The notes beneath the pieces were generated by a model. That model saw only the letters and a list, made by a program, of their open reading frames with translations, made no database searches and was not told the origin of the DNA. A program made the translations under genes and the position numbers. A stretch of DNA of 6,880 nucleotides from an uncultured Clostridia bacterium (GTDB lineage: Bacteria > Bacillota > Clostridia > Christensenellales > Borkfalkiaceae). The stretch's first letter is position 1. Every line of letters starts with the position of its first letter. The DNA is taken from the NCBI GenBank assembly GCA_946628865.1, contig CAMOXE010000149.1:1-6880 (forward strand), given 5' to 3'. This document shows, one piece after another, positions 5,431-6,880 of this stretch.

Positions 5431-6880
5431 ATGGAAGAAAAGAAAGAAGACATCGTAAAAAATCTTAAAATAATCAATTCGCTGTCCGGCGACATTGCCG
5501 CGCTTATAGGCAACGTAAACGGCGTAAAGGCGGCGGCGAGCGCTATAATAAAAAAGATTTCTTTAAAAGAAAAAGAACTTAAAGCGATCGAAGAAGAAAA
5601 GCGCGTAAAAGAGGAAGAAGAGCGCATAATGGCTGAAGCCTCGGCGATTGCCGAGGCTGAAATGGCTGAGGTTTCAAAGGCGGCGGAAGAGTCTCGCGCC
5701 GAAGAGGCAATCGAAGAGAAAGCCGAGGCGGAAGAGGAAAAGCCGAAAAAGAGAGTCTCAAAGAAAACCGCCGAAAAAGCGAATGCCGAGGTAAAAGAAG
5801 AGACCGTAGAGCCTGCCGCCGAAACCGAGGAAAAACCCGCTGAAGATAAGCCCGCGGAGGAAAAACCGTCGGAACCGAAAGCGGAAGAAAAGCAGTCTGA
5901 GCCTGTAAAAGCGGAGCAAAAGCCCAAGGAGTTCAAAGTCAAGAAACTCACGCTCGAAGAGGCGCAGGCGCGCGCTTTGGAGCAGGCGAGGGCGAAAATT
6001 CTCGAGGCAAAACGCAAAGAGGCGATAGCGAGGGGCGAAGACCCCAACCTTGTAACGCTTCCCGTTCATAAGCCGGTAACGCGGACTTTTGAGGTTAAAA
6101 ATACCCAAAGACCTCAGCGCGAGTATTCTGCGGACGGCGCAAGACAAGGCGCAAGACCCGTCGGAAAAGACAGACCGAGTAAGCCTTTCGGCGCGGGAAC
6201 GTCGCAAAAACCCGCTCAGGTAACCTATATCCCGAAAGATACCGGCAAGTCGTTCGGCAACAAGAAAAAGTCCAGCGAAAAGAGTTTTGAGGACAAGAAA
6301 GCGATCAACAAAAAGTCGCTTATAAAGTCTCAGGTAAGCGTTAAAGACTTTGACGAGAATAAGACCGGCTACAGGAAATTAAGGGTTAAAAAGGATAAGA
6401 AAGACGAACAGGTTCAGACTATAAAGATAGATCATGCCGTCATAAACAAAGAAATAATACCGATAAAAGAACTTTCAGAAAAACTCGGAATAACCGCGAT
6501 CGAGATAACCAAGAAATTGTTTAAAGAGGGCGTAATGAAGACCATAAACGACTCGGTCGATTACGACACTGCGGGCGTTATCGCGGCGGATCTCGGCATA
6601 GAACTCGAACTCAAACTCGACAAGACCGCGGAGGACGTCTTAAAAGAAGCGTTCGACGCTGCGGGCGACGACGAAAATCTCGTAAAGCGTCCGCCTGTAG
6701 TAACGGTAATGGGACACGTCGACCACGGCAAGACGAGTTTGCTCGATAAGATAAGAAGCGCAAACGTAACGGCGAGCGAGGCGGGCGGAATAACACAGCA
6801 TATCGGCGCTTACTCGATAACGTTAAACGGCGAAAAGATAACTTTCCTCGATACTCCGGGTCACGCGGCGTTCACGGCGA
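5431..6880 (+). CDS. infB: Translation initiation factor IF2, 3'-truncated by window end
   Basis: The reading frame is open from ATG 5431 to the window end (483 complete codons). IF2 is the GTPase that places initiator fMet-tRNA on the 30S subunit and promotes subunit joining. A GGAG at 5419-5422 lies 8 nt upstream of the start. Residues 1-83 are helical and highly charged, and ~84-175 are Glu/Lys/Ala/Pro low complexity with degenerate PAExKP units. A basic linker follows (~205-320), then an IF2_N domain (~341-396; EIIPIKELSEKLGI), then the GTPase domain with G1 GHVDHGKT (428-435), G2 AGGITQHIG (451-459) and G3 DTPGH (474-478). G4, G5, domain II and the fMet-tRNA-binding C-terminus lie beyond the window. 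The G1 motif comes far later than in B. subtilis IF2, so the N-terminal region is unusually long for a Bacillota member. ylxQ, expected just upstream, is absent. Confidence 0.97.
   Translation, partial: MEEKKEDIVKNLKIINSLSGDIAALIGNVNGVKAAASAIIKKISLKEKELKAIEEEKRVKEEEERIMAEASAIAEAEMAEVSKAAEESRAEEAIEEKAEAEEEKPKKRVSKKTAEKANAEVKEETVEPAAETEEKPAEDKPAEEKPSEPKAEEKQSEPVKAEQKPKEFKVKKLTLEEAQARALEQARAKILEAKRKEAIARGEDPNLVTLPVHKPVTRTFEVKNTQRPQREYSADGARQGARPVGKDRPSKPFGAGTSQKPAQVTYIPKDTGKSFGNKKKSSEKSFEDKKAINKKSLIKSQVSVKDFDENKTGYRKLRVKKDKKDEQVQTIKIDHAVINKEIIPIKELSEKLGITAIEITKKLFKEGVMKTINDSVDYDTAGVIAADLGIELELKLDKTAEDVLKEAFDAAGDDENLVKRPPVVTVMGHVDHGKTSLLDKIRSANVTASEAGGITQHIGAYSITLNGEKITFLDTPGHAAFTA
5637..5658 (+). 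repeat. infB: Strong hairpin inside the infB coding region
   Basis: A perfect 9-bp GC-rich stem (5637-5645 with 5650-5658) closes a GATT loop, in the codons for the Ala/Glu-rich residues ~69-76 of IF2. It lies between two in-frame ATG codons (5629 and 5662), and its 3' arm contains GAGG (5653-5656) five nt before the second. There is no T-tract, so it is not a terminator. It may be a by-product of alternating Ala and Glu codons. Confidence 0.5.

Noticed and set aside
5409..6047. Long open frame (212 codons) on the - strand opposite infB
   Set aside because: Its translation is Ser/Ala/Phe-rich low complexity mirroring the Glu/Lys/Ala codons of the IF2 extension, with no recognisable domain; infB on the + strand explains the region.

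Overview
The window looks like a chromosomal segment of a Bacillota (Clostridia-like), probably uncultured, bacterium. This rests on four things: the gene order rimP-nusA-rnpM(ylxR)-infB, a short NusA of 371 residues without the C-terminal acidic repeats of enteric NusA, strong AGGAG-type ribosome binding sites, and AT-rich intergenic regions with sigma-A-like promoters. All genes are on the + strand and tightly packed. I see no mobile element, CRISPR array, tRNA or rRNA.

Left part (1-2464): two genes only 2 nt apart. The first encodes an unusual three-domain protein: a STAS anti-anti-sigma domain, an APH-like phosphotransferase/kinase domain, and an RsbW-like GHKL ATPase domain. It thus joins both classical partner-switch components with a third ATP-using module in one chain. 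The second encodes a PHP-family metal-dependent phosphoesterase resembling TrpH/YciV (RNase AM or nucleotide-bisphosphate phosphatase type), with all recognisable metal ligands intact.

Middle (2465-3323): a separate gene with its own promoter encodes a membrane protein whose layout follows YugP-type zinc metallopeptidases (PF04298). The place where HEXXH should be reads EKASL, so it looks like a catalytically dead 'pseudopeptidase'.

Leader (3324-3506): a 183-nt non-coding region holding a perfect 17-bp palindrome, a near-consensus extended -10 promoter, a 13-bp intrinsic-terminator-like hairpin between promoter and first gene, and a 9-nt direct repeat. It looks like the regulatory leader of the following operon. 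A premature terminator here fits the NusA-dependent autoregulation known for the B. subtilis nusA operon.

Right part (3507-6880): the translation/transcription operon rimP (30S maturation), nusA (elongation/termination factor), rnpM/ylxR (RNA-binding RNase P modulator) and infB (initiation factor IF2, cut off by the window end just after its G3 motif). ylxQ, normally found between ylxR and infB in Bacillus, is absent. IF2 carries a long, charged, low-complexity N-terminal extension, and a strong hairpin and possible internal start lie within that part of infB.
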